Shown here one piece after another: positions 26,507 through 35,524 of a DNA stretch of 64,000 nucleotides. The notes under the pieces were generated by a model, which saw nothing but the letters and a program-made list of their open reading frames with translations, was not told where the DNA came from and did not search any database. The DNA lies in the NCBI RefSeq assembly GCF_039872765.1, contig NZ_JBDPZC010000001.1, positions 992,001 through 1,056,000 of the forward strand. Reading direction: 5' to 3'. Position numbers and translations under genes: made by a program. Numbering within the stretch: position 1 is the stretch's first letter; each line of letters opens with the position of its first letter. The stretch comes from Roseateles_B flavus (lineage in GTDB: Bacteria > Pseudomonadota > Gammaproteobacteria > Burkholderiales > Burkholderiaceae_C).

Positions 26507-27685
26507 ATGTCCGCTCCCCAGGGTACCGACCTGCCATTCCTGCCCTTCGCGCTGCCAGAGATCGGCGAGGAGGAGATCGCCGAGGTCGTGGACACCCTGC
26601 GCTCCGGCTGGGTGACCACCGGCCCCAAGGCCCGCAGGTTCGAGCAGGCCTTCACCGAGTTCCTCGGCGAGCCCGAGATCGAGTGCATTGCTGTCAATTC
26701 CGCCACCGCCGGCCTGCACCTGGCGCTGGAGGCCATCGGCGTGGGCCCGGGGGACGAGGTCATCACGACCACCCACACCTTCACCGCCACCGCCGAGGTG
26801 GTGCGCTACCTGGGCGCCGACGTGGTGCTGGTGGACATCGACCCGGCCACGCTCAACATCGACCCGGCCCTCATCGAAGCCGCCATCACGCCTCGAACGA
26901 AAGCCATCGTGCCCGTGCACTACGCCGGGCTGGCGGCCGACATGCTGGCCATCCTGGACATCGCCCGCAAGCACGGCCTGCGCGTGGTCGAGGACGCCGC
27001 GCATGCCCTGCCCACCACGCTGGAGAAGGAGTTGATCGGCACCATGGGCAGCGACGCCACGGTGTTCAGCTTCTACGCCAACAAGACCATGACCACGGGC
27101 GAGGGCGGCATGCTGGTCACCCGCAACCCGAAGATCGCGGCACGCGCCAAGGTCATGCGCCTGCATGGCATCAACCGCGACGCCTTCGACCGCTTCACCG
27201 CCAAGGTGCCCAGCTGGTATTACGAGATCGTGGCGCCGGGCTTCAAGTACAACCTGACCGACATCGCCGCGGCCCTGGGCCTGCACCAGCTCAAGCGCCT
27301 GAGGGGCTTCCAGGCGCGGCGCGAGCAGATCGCCCAGGCCTACAACGAGGCCTTCGCGGACCTGCCGCTCATCCTGCCGCCTCAGCCCATCGAAGGGGAC
27401 ACGCACTCGTGGCACCTCTATGTGCTGCGCCTGGCCGACGAATGCGCGGTGGAGCGCGACGCCTTCATCGAGCAGATGTTCGCCCGCGGCATCGGCTGCA
27501 GCGTGCACTACATCCCGCTGCACCAGCAGCCCTACTGGCGTGAGCGCTACCAGCTCACGCCGGAGCAGTTCCCGCATTCGCAGAAGGCCTACGAGCGCAC
27601 CTTCAGCATCCCGCTGTACACGGCCATGACGGATGCCGACGTCCAGCGCGTGATCTCTGCCGTGCGCGAGATCTCGCTGCGCTGA
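26507..27685 (+). CDS. UDP-4-keto-sugar aminotransferase (DegT family, PglE-like)
   Basis: 392 residues. The PLP lysine is Lys193 in VFSFYANKTMTTGEGG, with cofactor aspartate in VVEDAAHALPT. The N terminus PFLPFALPEIGEEEIAEVVD (the 'P-x-IGEEE-I' form) is typical of the enzymes that aminate UDP-4-keto-6-deoxy-hexoses. It lies 18 bp before a PglC-type initiating transferase, which favours a PglE-type role: making the amino sugar that is then placed on the lipid carrier. A PglF-type dehydratase is not in the window. It is a different subtype from wbpE and from the gene at 21591. Confidence 0.85.
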   Translation: MSAPQGTDLPFLPFALPEIGEEEIAEVVDTLRSGWVTTGPKARRFEQAFTEFLGEPEIECIAVNSATAGLHLALEAIGVGPGDEVITTTHTFTATAEVVRYLGADVVLVDIDPATLNIDPALIEAAITPRTKAIVPVHYAGLAADMLAILDIARKHGLRVVEDAAHALPTTLEKELIGTMGSDATVFSFYANKTMTTGEGGMLVTRNPKIAARAKVMRLHGINRDAFDRFTAKVPSWYYEIVAPGFKYNLTDIAAALGLHQLKRLRGFQARREQIAQAYNEAFADLPLILPPQPIEGDTHSWHLYVLRLADECAVERDAFIEQMFARGIGCSVHYIPLHQQPYWRERYQLTPEQFPHSQKAYERTFSIPLYTAMTDADVQRVISAVREISLR

Positions 27686-27703
27686 AGCCGGCGAGGGCAG
27701 TTC

Positions 27704-28312
27704 ATGGCCAAGCGCCTCTTCGACATCCTGGCCTCCGCGCTGGGGCTGTTGCTGCTGTCCCCGTTGCTGCTGTTCGTGGCGCTGTGGATCAAGTGGGATT
27801 CGCCCGGCCCGGTGATGTTCCGCCAGGAGCGTGTGGGGCGTTTTGGCCGGCCCTTCCGCATCCACAAGTTCCGCAGCATGCGGGTGGACGCGCCGGCGCT
27901 GGGGCCGCAGATCACCATCGGCGAGGACCCGCGCATCACCGCTTCCGGCCGCTTCATCCGGCGCAGCAAGCTGGACGAACTGCCGCAGCTGTGGGACGTG
28001 CTGCGCGGCGCGATGAGCCTGGTCGGGCCCCGGCCCGAGGTGCCGCGCTACGTGGCCCTGTACCCTCCGGCGCTGCGGGAGATCGTGCTCTCGGTGCGGC
28101 CTGGCATCACGGATCCCGCCTCGCTGGCCTTTCGCAACGAGAGCGAGCTGCTGGCCGCCAGCGCGGACCCGGAGCGCACCTATGTGGAGGAGATCCTGCC
28201 CGCCAAACTGGCGCTGATGGTGGACTATGTGGAGTCGGCCAGCCTGGGGGGGGATTTGCGGTGGGTGTGGCGGACGGTCGCCGCAGTCTGGTGGCGCTCT
28301 GCGCGCCGCTGA
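27704..28312 (+). CDS. Small monotopic phosphoglycosyl transferase (PglC/WcaJ-type, initiating enzyme)
   Basis: 202 residues. The N-terminal re-entrant helix is ILASALGLLLLSPLLLFVAL. Family motifs follow: FRIHKFRSMRVDA, FIRRSKLDELPQLWDVLRGA, SLVGPRPEVPRY and RPGITDPASLAFRNE. It moves a sugar 1-phosphate from a UDP-sugar to undecaprenyl phosphate, the first step of repeat-unit assembly. The short length marks the single-domain PglC subtype rather than the long WbaP/WcaJ form. Together with the aminotransferase before it, it suggests an aminated sugar as the first residue. It is the last gene of locus 1 and is followed at once by a terminator. Confidence 0.9.
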   Translation: MAKRLFDILASALGLLLLSPLLLFVALWIKWDSPGPVMFRQERVGRFGRPFRIHKFRSMRVDAPALGPQITIGEDPRITASGRFIRRSKLDELPQLWDVLRGAMSLVGPRPEVPRYVALYPPALREIVLSVRPGITDPASLAFRNESELLAASADPERTYVEEILPAKLALMVDYVESASLGGDLRWVWRTVAAVWWRSARR

Positions 28313-28342
28313 GGGGCGCCGGCCACGCGGCGCCCCCTCTTT
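28313..28342 (+). terminator. Terminator of glycan locus 1
   Basis: Stem GGGGCGCC (28313-28320), 8-base loop, GGCGCCCC (28329-28336), then CTCTTT. The hairpin begins on the base after the PglC-type gene's stop codon. It also sits between this operon and the convergent gspD. Confidence 0.8.
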
Positions 28343-28408
28343 GAACGCAACGTCCGAACGGCAGGCCGCAGCGGGACGTCGTAAGTGCCCCGCCCCACAC
28401 TCGCCGGC

Positions 28409-30862
28409 TTACTTCTGCTTGATCAGCTTCTTGATCTCGTCGAGCACCGCAGGATCTGTCACCTGATTGCCCTTGACGCCGCCGGGCAAGGTCACTGCCG
28501 GACCGGGTGCAGGCGCCGTCGGCTTGCTGGCGCTGCCTTCGGCGGGAGGCTTCTCACCCGGCTTGGGTGCTTCCGTGGACACGGAAGGAGCGGGGGCGAC
28601 CTGCAGAGGCTTGCTCGAGATGATGCCGCTGTCATCCGGCGGACCTTCGATCGGGCGGCTGGCCGGCGCGCGGGTCTGCGGCTGGGGCAGGGTCTGCGAC
28701 GGCACGTACTGCGGCACCTCGAGCTGAGGCGTGCGCTCCGCGGGTGTCGGGGCAGGCGTCACCGCCGGCCGCTCCTTGACCACGCGGGACAGCGACAGCT
28801 CCTGGGCCCACTTTCCGAAGGTGGAGCGTACCGACTCCGCCAGCTGCTCGGCCTCGAAGTCGTCATTGACCACATACGGCGTGATCATGACCAGCAGCTC
28901 GGTGTCGTCGGAGCTCTTGGACCAATTGCCGAAGAGGCCGCCGAAGATGGGGATGTCCTTGACGCCCGGAAGACCGCCCGAGCTCGTGTTGTCATTGCGC
29001 TGGATCAGGCCGCCCAGCAGCACCGAGGAGCCATCGCGCAGGGAAAGCTTGGTCTCGATGTGGCGGTTGGTGATGGTAGGCGTCGAGGTCACGCCGGTGG
29101 TGGTCGGGATCGCGGAGCTGACCTCCTGGGTGACTTCCAGGTCGAGGCGATTCCCTGAGTTGATCACGGGCCGGACCTGCAGGATCACACCCGTCGACCG
29201 GTACTGGATCTGCTGCAGCACCCCCAACTGGCCTCCGTTGGTCCCGCTTGTCACCCCTGTGCTCTGCACACTGGTCACAACAGGAACTTCCCGGCCCACC
29301 CGGATGGATGCGGTTTCGCCGTTGCGGGCCAGCACCCGCGGATAGGACACGATGCGGCTCTTGCCCTGCGTGGACAGCGCATTGAGCCTGGCCAGCAAGG
29401 TGCTGGCACTGTTGACGTAGGACAGGTTCAGTCCGCTCCCAGTCAGACCGCCGGACTTGAGCGGGCCCTTGACGCCGACCCCGGCCGTGTTGCCGGACCA
29501 GTCGACGCCGAGCTCATCCTTGGCCTCGGAGGTCACTTCCGCGATAAGCACCTCGATCCAGGCTGACTTGGCCGGGCGGTCCAGCTCACGCAGCAGGTCG
29601 AGGATCTGCTGCTGCTCGTCGGCACTCGTGCCCTTGATGATCAGCGTGTTGGTGGCGTTGTTGACGGTGACGCGGCCGAAGGTCCGGGTCGCCGGCGTGG
29701 CGGCTGAACCGCCTGCAACGTTCGCCTGGGCGGGCGCCACTGTGCTGGTGTTCCCTGAGGACAGCACGTCCCCCAGCGTCTGGGCCAGGGCCTGGGCGTC
29801 TGCGTACTTGACCGGGTAGGTGAACAAGCCGCCGCGCAGATTGGTGCCGGTAGGATTGGGCTTGTCGAGCTCCATGGCCCAGCGCAGCGTATGGTCCAGC
29901 AGGGCCTGCGAAGTGGCGAAGGCGAACACACTGCCCGTGCCCTGCATGGGGATGAGCAGAACGGTCGCCTGTCCCGTGGTCACGTTCTGGCTCGCCGCGA
30001 TGCCCTGTGCATTGAGCATGTCGTTGAGGCGGTTGGCCAGATCGACCGGGCTGACGTAGGCGGGGTTGAGCCGGGCGGAGACCTTGCCGCGCATGCGGGG
30101 CTGGTCGAAGCTCTCGATGAGGGTGATGGCCGCACGGATTTCCGTGGCACTGCCACTGAGCAGGAAGGCATTGCGCGCGTTGTCTTCCTGGAGCTGCAAG
30201 CGCTGGCCGAGGATCTGGCGCAGCCACTGCACCATTTCCGAGTTCCTGACGTACTCCAGTTCCACGTACTGGTGGACCTGGCTCAGGCCGCTGGTGTTCT
30301 CGGGCACCTGCCGTCCCACCGTCAGACGGGTGCTGTTGACCCCTGCGTTGCCTTGGGCCGTGACGCGGATGACACCGTCCAGGTCCTCGACGCCCAGGCC
30401 ATAGCTTCTCAGCAGGTTGGCGGACAGCTCGTTGAGGCGTCGCTTGCTCAGGGGCTTGGAGGACTTGAACGTGACCGGGTCCGTGCGTGCGCTCACCGCA
30501 GCATCCATCGAATAGGGGCGCTTCAGCACATTGCCATACAGGATCTGCACGAACATGGGCAGGGGCGTCTGCTCGATCGCGATGCTGACCTCCTCGTCGG
30601 CAGCCTTCCCGTCGGCCGGATTGCTGCTGGCCGGGGTGACGCTCACCGACTGCCGCTGCGGCGTCAAGGCCGGGGGCAGTGCCCCGATCTGCATGCGCTG
30701 CGGTTCTGTGGACGTCTGATTTGGGCTCGTGCTGGTTCCTGCGCTGGTCGTGCTCGGTGCATCCTTGGGGAAGTTGAGCGCACCTGGCATGCGGGGAAGA
30801 CTGCAGGCGCTCAGCATCAAGGCACTGGCGAGGAGCGTCAGGGTTGGCTGAAAACGATTCAT
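28409..30862 (-). CDS. gspD: Type II secretion outer-membrane secretin GspD
   Basis: 817 residues. A lipoprotein signal (TLTLLASALMLSAC, lipobox Cys20) is followed by N-domains that form the periplasmic vestibule, with repeats such as TRLTVGRQVPENTSGLSQVH. The secretin core carries VGREVPVVTSVQSTG and IQYRSTGVILQVRPVI, and the conserved KDIPIFGGLFG near its end. A long Pro/Ser/Thr-rich C-terminal tail from about 690 is unusual and may bind a pilotin or lie disordered. It forms the gated channel through which folded proteins leave. It is last in the gspFGHIJKLM-(C/N)-D operon; its ATG overlaps the preceding stop (ATGA). It ends convergent with the PglC-type gene. Confidence 0.95.
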   Translation of the reverse strand: MNRFQPTLTLLASALMLSACSLPRMPGALNFPKDAPSTTSAGTSTSPNQTSTEPQRMQIGALPPALTPQRQSVSVTPASSNPADGKAADEEVSIAIEQTPLPMFVQILYGNVLKRPYSMDAAVSARTDPVTFKSSKPLSKRRLNELSANLLRSYGLGVEDLDGVIRVTAQGNAGVNSTRLTVGRQVPENTSGLSQVHQYVELEYVRNSEMVQWLRQILGQRLQLQEDNARNAFLLSGSATEIRAAITLIESFDQPRMRGKVSARLNPAYVSPVDLANRLNDMLNAQGIAASQNVTTGQATVLLIPMQGTGSVFAFATSQALLDHTLRWAMELDKPNPTGTNLRGGLFTYPVKYADAQALAQTLGDVLSSGNTSTVAPAQANVAGGSAATPATRTFGRVTVNNATNTLIIKGTSADEQQQILDLLRELDRPAKSAWIEVLIAEVTSEAKDELGVDWSGNTAGVGVKGPLKSGGLTGSGLNLSYVNSASTLLARLNALSTQGKSRIVSYPRVLARNGETASIRVGREVPVVTSVQSTGVTSGTNGGQLGVLQQIQYRSTGVILQVRPVINSGNRLDLEVTQEVSSAIPTTTGVTSTPTITNRHIETKLSLRDGSSVLLGGLIQRNDNTSSGGLPGVKDIPIFGGLFGNWSKSSDDTELLVMITPYVVNDDFEAEQLAESVRSTFGKWAQELSLSRVVKERPAVTPAPTPAERTPQLEVPQYVPSQTLPQPQTRAPASRPIEGPPDDSGIISSKPLQVAPAPSVSTEAPKPGEKPPAEGSASKPTAPAPGPAVTLPGGVKGNQVTDPAVLDEIKKLIKQK

Positions 30863-31362
30863 GGAGTTCCGATGTAAGCAAGCACCATCTCACGCTTGCC
30901 GTGCTTCAGGGTCACGTCTTCTTCCGAGATGGCGGTAATGAGGTAATTGCCGGGGAGCTTGTCGCCGACCTTGAAATACTCGGTCTCGGCCTTGCCTTCC
31001 CGCAGGATTAGCAGGTTCCAGGTGCCCTGTGTCATCGTGGCGCCGAGGATGCGCCAGGGGGGGGGCGTCAGCGGCGGCTGGCGTTCCGGCAGTGGGTCCT
31101 TCAGCTGGAAAGCCCACCTGGGCCAGGCCAGCTCGGGCGCGGCATTGGCCCGCTCCTTGTCGGTCGACGGACCGCCGCTCTCCTGGGGTGCCGCAGGCGC
31201 CGTCGGCTTGCCGTCCGCTGCGCCACTCGCTGCCTGGACGATCTGGCCCGAACGGTATCCCGCATAAAGGGACACCACGACCACCAGCCCGGCCGTGGCC
31301 AGGAGGATCAGCGGCCAGCTCACGCGGGCGGCCGCCGGATTGTTGGCGTTGACAGCACTCAT
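30859..31362 (-). CDS. GspC/XpsN-like periplasmic connector of the type II secretion system
   Basis: 167 residues. A short cytoplasmic lead and one membrane segment (PLILLATAGLVVVVSLYAGY, about 16-35) are followed by a Pro/Ala-rich linker and a small periplasmic domain containing WRILGATMTQGTWNLLILR. There is no PDZ domain, so it is shorter than classical GspC. Its place between gspM and gspD matches xpsN in the Xanthomonas xps cluster (xpsE-F-G-H-I-J-K-L-M-N-D), where that protein links the inner-membrane platform to the secretin. By that analogy it does the GspC job. It overlaps gspM and gspD by 4 bases each. Confidence 0.78.
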   Translation of the reverse strand: MSAVNANNPAAARVSWPLILLATAGLVVVVSLYAGYRSGQIVQAASGAADGKPTAPAAPQESGGPSTDKERANAAPELAWPRWAFQLKDPLPERQPPLTPPPWRILGATMTQGTWNLLILREGKAETEYFKVGDKLPGNYLITAISEEDVTLKHGKREMVLAYIGTP

Positions 31363-31964
31363 GGCTGGCTCCCTGCCATGTCTGAGGTCAGGACCAGGCG
31401 TTCGACGTCCAGCTCAACGGTGTTGTTGCGGATCACCAGCCCGTTGATGCGCCACTGGGCGGAGGCATCCGTGTTGAACAGGTCGAGCAAGGCATCCAGC
31501 TCCCCGGCCTTGAAGGTCGTCGTGAGCACCGCGCGGGCTCGGCCGACACCTAGGGCGTCCAGGGAGGCTGGTGCGTTGTCAGCGCCGGTCGGCGCGCTTT
31601 TCACGGTCTTCAGCGACTCCGCCAGATCGGCGAGTCGAACCTGGCAAGTCACGGGCACCGCATCGCATTTCTGCCGCAGGTCGTAGATGAGCCGTGCCCG
31701 CGTCATGTGCTGGTTCTCATTGGTCCTCAGCGAGGCCAGCGTCCGTTCCCGGAGTTCGGCCAGGGAGCGCGCCTCCTGCTGGCGCTGCGCGAGCGCTTCT
31801 GGCGTGGCGCGCTCGATGCGCTTCTGGGCCTGGACGGCACGCGTGCTCAGGCCTTGAAGCGTCGCCTCGAGCTCGTCTGCCTTCCACCAGCAGAGAATGG
31901 CCAGCACCATGCCGATCAGTGCGGCGGCCCGGGGCGTCATCTGGAATTTCGAGGGATCACTCAT
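31359..31964 (-). CDS. gspM: Type II secretion inner-membrane protein GspM
   Basis: 201 residues. One N-terminal membrane segment (AALIGMVLAILCWWKA, about 14-29) is followed by a coiled coil (ELEATLQGLSTRAVQAQKRI) and a ferredoxin-like periplasmic domain ending in VELDVERLVLTSDMAG. GspM pairs with GspL in the assembly platform. Family similarity is low, as is usual for GspM. The call rests on the order L-M in the operon, the topology and the length. It overlaps gspL by 8 bases and the next gene by 4. Confidence 0.8.
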   Translation of the reverse strand: MSDPSKFQMTPRAAALIGMVLAILCWWKADELEATLQGLSTRAVQAQKRIERATPEALAQRQQEARSLAELRERTLASLRTNENQHMTRARLIYDLRQKCDAVPVTCQVRLADLAESLKTVKSAPTGADNAPASLDALGVGRARAVLTTTFKAGELDALLDLFNTDASAQWRINGLVIRNNTVELDVERLVLTSDMAGSQP

Positions 31965-33003
31965 GGACGGCCTCAGAGGCAGGACCCATCAGCCGGCGGT
32001 ATCCCGGCAGTTGCATGGCCAGCGTGACAGAGGTCAGCTCGTTGCTATCCCGTAGCTGGACGTCTGCGACGCCGCTCAGGTGAATGAAGGAGTCCAGCAG
32101 GGCGGGCAGGTCGATGTCGCCAGCGGCGGTGACCAGTTGCAGGCGCAGGTGCTGATCCCTCAGCTCGAACTCGCTGATCACCACGCCATGGCGCTCCAAC
32201 AGCGGCTGTATGGCCTCCAGGAGCCGGTTGACTTGGATGCTGGACGCCAGCTGGCGGTATTGGTCGAGCCACTCCGCCTCCTTCCGGGCTTCGGAGCCGA
32301 TATGGCTGAGCTGCACGATGCGGTTGTCCGCCTGATCGGCCTCGGCCTCGAGACGTGCCACCTCCCCCTCCAGACTCCAGTACCGGCCCGCATTGAAGCC
32401 GAGGTAGCCCATGGTCGACAGCGTGAGCGCAGCCATGGCGGCGTTCGCGAGCACGACGGGCTTCACGCGCCAGCTTCGGGCTTCCTTCTGTGGGCCCGCG
32501 CCGACCTGGGGCGTGAGGTTGCGTCCCCACGGTCCGCGGGTGACGGCATGACCTTGGGTGCTTGCCCGCCAGATGCTGCCGACCACCGACTGCTGCTCGA
32601 CCTGCCAGAGGTCCTCGCCGTTCATGCAACTGCGCCGCTGTTCGCCCTGGCCCTGAGGGGCCTCGCCGTAGACGCACTCGGCCACGAGGCGCCAGTCACC
32701 GATCTTCAGCTTCAAGGGCTCGAGCAGCTGTTGCAGTTCCTGGCTGTCCCACAGCCAGAGCATGAGGCGGCCCTTCCTGATCACAGCCGAGCTGCCGGTG
32801 GAAGCGAAAGGAGCCAGGCGCCTGGCCTGCGCGGTGGCGAAACGCTGCTGCTCGCGCCAGGCAAGACCCGCACACGGCAGGCTCTCGAAGACACAGAGCT
32901 GCCGGGGGATCAGCAGCGTTGGCATCCAGGCCTTGAGTCCTGTGGCCTGCAGTCGCACGCGCTGGGCGTCATCGAAGGCTAAATGGTAGACGGGGCGGAG
33001 CAT
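31957..33003 (-). CDS. gspL: Type II secretion inner-membrane protein GspL
   Basis: 348 residues. The cytoplasmic part (about 1-195) begins MLRPVYHLAFDDAQRVRLQA and docks the GspE ATPase. One membrane segment lies near residue 200 (VLANAAMAALTLSTMGYLGF). A coiled coil (EVARLEAEADQADNRIVQLS) and the periplasmic ferredoxin-like domain follow. The ATG at 33003 is preferred to the one at 33036 because the extra 11 residues fall inside gspK and lack homology to GspL N termini. It overlaps gspK by 35 bases and gspM by 8. GspL divergence is high, so it is assigned mainly by topology and position. Confidence 0.82.
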   Translation of the reverse strand: MLRPVYHLAFDDAQRVRLQATGLKAWMPTLLIPRQLCVFESLPCAGLAWREQQRFATAQARRLAPFASTGSSAVIRKGRLMLWLWDSQELQQLLEPLKLKIGDWRLVAECVYGEAPQGQGEQRRSCMNGEDLWQVEQQSVVGSIWRASTQGHAVTRGPWGRNLTPQVGAGPQKEARSWRVKPVVLANAAMAALTLSTMGYLGFNAGRYWSLEGEVARLEAEADQADNRIVQLSHIGSEARKEAEWLDQYRQLASSIQVNRLLEAIQPLLERHGVVISEFELRDQHLRLQLVTAAGDIDLPALLDSFIHLSGVADVQLRDSNELTSVTLAMQLPGYRRLMGPASEAVHE

Positions 33004-33979
33004 CGGGGCTGTTTGAGTCGTTGTCCTTGCGAACAAATACCGGGGGCGGCAGGGAGTGCAGCGGTTTGGACTTGAGCGGTTCGCAGGTCTCGGCCAGGGG
33101 TTCCTTCACCAGCACAGGGCCGCCGGGCTGCGTGGTGTTGAGTTCGAGCACGTATGAGGGGCACCATTCTACTGACTGGAGATGGTGGCGCACCCGCGCC
33201 ACCGGGCCGACGTAGCTGGTGCCTTCCCAGGCGAAGATATTGGACTTGTCGTTGCTCCTTCTTTCCTGGGAGAGCGGGTCGGCCAGGCCGTCGCGGCGGC
33301 TTTGCACATAGGCGCGTGCCGTGGCCAGGTCCATGCCATCCGCGACCAGCAGCTCTGCGGGTGCGGTGTTGCGATTGAAGATCCCTTCCCCGTGGACGGT
33401 GACCAGATCACCGCACCGGGCCTTCTCCCAGCTGGCCTTGATCGATCCGAAGCCCATGACGCGCCAGAGTTCGTCAGCGCTCATCAGCGGGTTGTCCCTG
33501 GGCGGTGGCGCCTTGGCGTCCCGGTATTCCTGAGCTTCGGCCCCGTTCAGCCGCTTGTTGTGGTCCACATCCTGATAGTCCTCCAGCGCATCGATCAGGC
33601 TGGCCACCTGGTCTTCCTTGGCGCCGCAGGCCAGCAGGACTTGGGTCAGTCGGCGATGCTCGGGCTTGGTCAGGTTCACCAGGCCGCTGAGGTCCTGGAC
33701 TTCCACGGCATGGCCATCGGTGACGGCAAGAGGCCTGCCGTCTGCGAACAGCACGCCACCGGGACTGAAATAGCTGTGGGTCGTCGGGGCGCCGGTAGCC
33801 ATCAGCAGGGAGAGCCTGGCTCGGGTGTCGATCACTGCTCGTTCGGTGGTGACCCGCTGCCTCAGTTGCTGGATGCTCTTGGCGCTGTCATGCGTCAGGC
33901 TGGCAACGGTGGCCGCCACCACGGCCAGACCGGCCAGCACCCATAGCACCACCGCCAGCGCAAACCCACGCTGCTTCAT
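32969..33979 (-). CDS. gspK: Type II secretion minor pseudopilin GspK
   Basis: 336 residues, the usual large size of GspK. The prepilin peptidase site is MKQRG followed by FALAVVLWVLAGLAVVAATV. As in other GspK proteins, the +5 glutamate is absent. The large alpha domain carries LVNLTKPEHRRLTQVLLACG and ALEDYQDVDHNKRLNGAEA. The later GIFNRNTAPAELLVADG is the typical GspK signature. It caps the pseudopilus tip. The ATG at 33979 overlaps the gspJ stop (ATGA). The peptidase that processes it (GspO/PilD) is not in the window. Confidence 0.92.
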   Translation of the reverse strand: MKQRGFALAVVLWVLAGLAVVAATVASLTHDSAKSIQQLRQRVTTERAVIDTRARLSLLMATGAPTTHSYFSPGGVLFADGRPLAVTDGHAVEVQDLSGLVNLTKPEHRRLTQVLLACGAKEDQVASLIDALEDYQDVDHNKRLNGAEAQEYRDAKAPPPRDNPLMSADELWRVMGFGSIKASWEKARCGDLVTVHGEGIFNRNTAPAELLVADGMDLATARAYVQSRRDGLADPLSQERRSNDKSNIFAWEGTSYVGPVARVRHHLQSVEWCPSYVLELNTTQPGGPVLVKEPLAETCEPLKSKPLHSLPPPVFVRKDNDSNSPDAPPRLPFSLR

Positions 33980-34650
33980 TGGTTCTCCCAGAACATGCGT
34001 TCCTGAGGGCGGGCACTGCCCTGCGGTCCCAGGTAGCGGTAGATGGCGATGAGACGCTTGGATTCGGATTCGCGGATCACGACGCCGCGCGGCAAGGCCT
34101 GCTCCTGCGTCGTCTTGCTCTTGTCGATCAGGGGTGGCCAGGCTTCCAGCCACTGCCCCCGGGCATCGAGATAGGCGAACTCCACCTTCAGGGGCAGGCG
34201 GGCGACCGTCTCAGTCTTCGCTGCCATGTCGCCAGGTCGCGCGTCGCCGGCGGTGTAGCGCAGCAACATGGACTTGGGGGCGCTTGCGGCGACGCTGTCC
34301 GGCTGGATCTCCAAGGTGAACTTCATGGGGCCGAAGACCTGTCGATCCAGCGGCTGCAGGCTGTAGGCGCTGATCGACTTGGCGTCGCCCACGAACGGCT
34401 TCTCGCCCCCTTCCGGCGGCGCGGCCACATTGCTCAGCAGATCTCGCGCCGCCCAGCCCTGGCCCCAGCGGGAATGCAGTTGCGCGCTGGCCGACTCGGC
34501 CACCTGCGCCACCTTGGCGGCCTGGAACAGGGCCTGGGAGACAAGGACCATCACCAGGCTGAGGATCACCATGGAGACCAGCAGCTCCACCAGCGTCAGG
34601 CCCGCCTGGTGGCGATCAGCGGAGGTCGAAGGGCAGCTCACGGCGGGCAT
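33976..34650 (-). CDS. gspJ: Type II secretion minor pseudopilin GspJ
   Basis: 224 residues. The type III signal is HQAG followed by LTLVELLVSMVILSLVMVLV, with the +5 glutamate present. The globular part contains VEFAYLDARGQWLEAWPP and the conserved PRGVVI segment. It is part of the I-J-K tip complex. The start at 34650 gives a 16-residue lead, longer than usual for GspJ, but no closer ATG exists. It overlaps gspI by 35 bases and gspK by 4. Confidence 0.9.
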   Translation of the reverse strand: MPAVSCPSTSADRHQAGLTLVELLVSMVILSLVMVLVSQALFQAAKVAQVAESASAQLHSRWGQGWAARDLLSNVAAPPEGGEKPFVGDAKSISAYSLQPLDRQVFGPMKFTLEIQPDSVAASAPKSMLLRYTAGDARPGDMAAKTETVARLPLKVEFAYLDARGQWLEAWPPLIDKSKTTQEQALPRGVVIRESESKRLIAIYRYLGPQGSARPQERMFWENQ

Positions 34651-35071
34651 CTTGCGTCTGCTTCCAGCCGATCAGGTGGATCGTCTGGTCGGATTGAGAG
34701 TTTGGGGCGAAGCTTGTCACCTTCACACTGAAGAGCTGAACGACATAGACGCCCACGCCGCCGGACGGCGCCTTGGTGGGCAGGGCGTCACCGACCGCCT
34801 TGCTGGACCATCGGATCCGCTGCTCGCCGATCCTCACCTCGCCCTCAGGTTGGGCCATGGGGTTCAGTCCCTTGATGTACTCCAGGGCATCGAGCTCGGC
34901 GAACAGCCGCTGTTGCTCGACCTGCAGTTTGGACAGGCGATCGGAGGTCTGGCCGAGCCAGGAGAACAGCACCACGGCACTGGAGCTGAAGATGACCATG
35001 GCGGCCAGCACCTCGATCATGCTGAAGCCGCCCTGGCTGGGGGGATTCCCGCGCGGAAGCTTGCGATTCAT
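34616..35071 (-). CDS. gspI: Type II secretion minor pseudopilin GspI
   Basis: 151 residues. The prepilin site is SQGG followed by FSMIEVLAAMVIFSSSAVVL, with Glu at +5. The globular domain contains DALEYIKGLNPMAQ and IRWSSKAVGDALP. It is a component of the minor pseudopilin tip with J and K. The start is the ATG at 35071, overlapping the gspH stop (ATGA). Upstream in-frame sequence continues into gspH but is not part of this protein. Confidence 0.9.
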   Translation of the reverse strand: MNRKLPRGNPPSQGGFSMIEVLAAMVIFSSSAVVLFSWLGQTSDRLSKLQVEQQRLFAELDALEYIKGLNPMAQPEGEVRIGEQRIRWSSKAVGDALPTKAPSGGVGVYVVQLFSVKVTSFAPNSQSDQTIHLIGWKQTQDARRELPFDLR

Positions 35072-35514
35072 GGCTCGGCCACGCTGAGATCTTTCTGCCA
35101 GCTGAACTTGCAGATGGGGCCTTCGATGAGCAGCAGTTCGTGACTTCCCTGCGAGGTGGTGAAGGCCAGCAGGCCAGGACGGCACAGCCCGTTGGGCAGG
35201 AAGCTCGCCGGCACCATGCGACGCAGGGTCCAGCCCGGCGGAAGCTTGACCTGCACCAGGCCTGGCGCCGGCTTCTCCTGGAAACTCTCCGGCCTGAGAG
35301 CCAATTCGAGTTGGGAAGCGCCGGCGCGGAAGGCCTGGGCCCGCAGTGATTCGATCACCAGCGCGGCCTCGCTGCGAGCCTGCAAGGCCTGTTGCCACCG
35401 GTGAAGCGAGGGGAGGGCAATCGTGCTGAGCAGTCCCAGCAGTACCATCACCACCAGCATCTCCACCAAGGTGAAACCACTCGAACCGCGCCCGAACCGG
35501 GTCGGAGGGTTCAT
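35068..35514 (-). CDS. gspH: Type II secretion minor pseudopilin GspH
   Basis: 148 residues. The site is GSSG followed by FTLVEMLVVMVLLGLLSTIA, a canonical prepilin helix with Glu at +5. A beta-sheet domain ends in LLLIEGPICKFSWQKDL. It lies between gspG and gspI, the normal GspH place, linking the major pilin to the I-J-K tip. It lies 10 bp after gspG and overlaps gspI by 4 bases. Confidence 0.9.
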   Translation of the reverse strand: MNPPTRFGRGSSGFTLVEMLVVMVLLGLLSTIALPSLHRWQQALQARSEAALVIESLRAQAFRAGASQLELALRPESFQEKPAPGLVQVKLPPGWTLRRMVPASFLPNGLCRPGLLAFTTSQGSHELLLIEGPICKFSWQKDLSVAEP

Positions 35515-35524
35515 CGCCGCTTCA

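Noticed and set aside
24043..26790. 915-codon minus-strand open frame across the glycosyltransferases
   Set aside because: Same shadow signature; it cuts across several well-supported plus-strand genes.
30859..31362. Classical GspC with PDZ domain
   Set aside because: The protein is too short and no PDZ-type segment is present; named GspC/XpsN-like instead.
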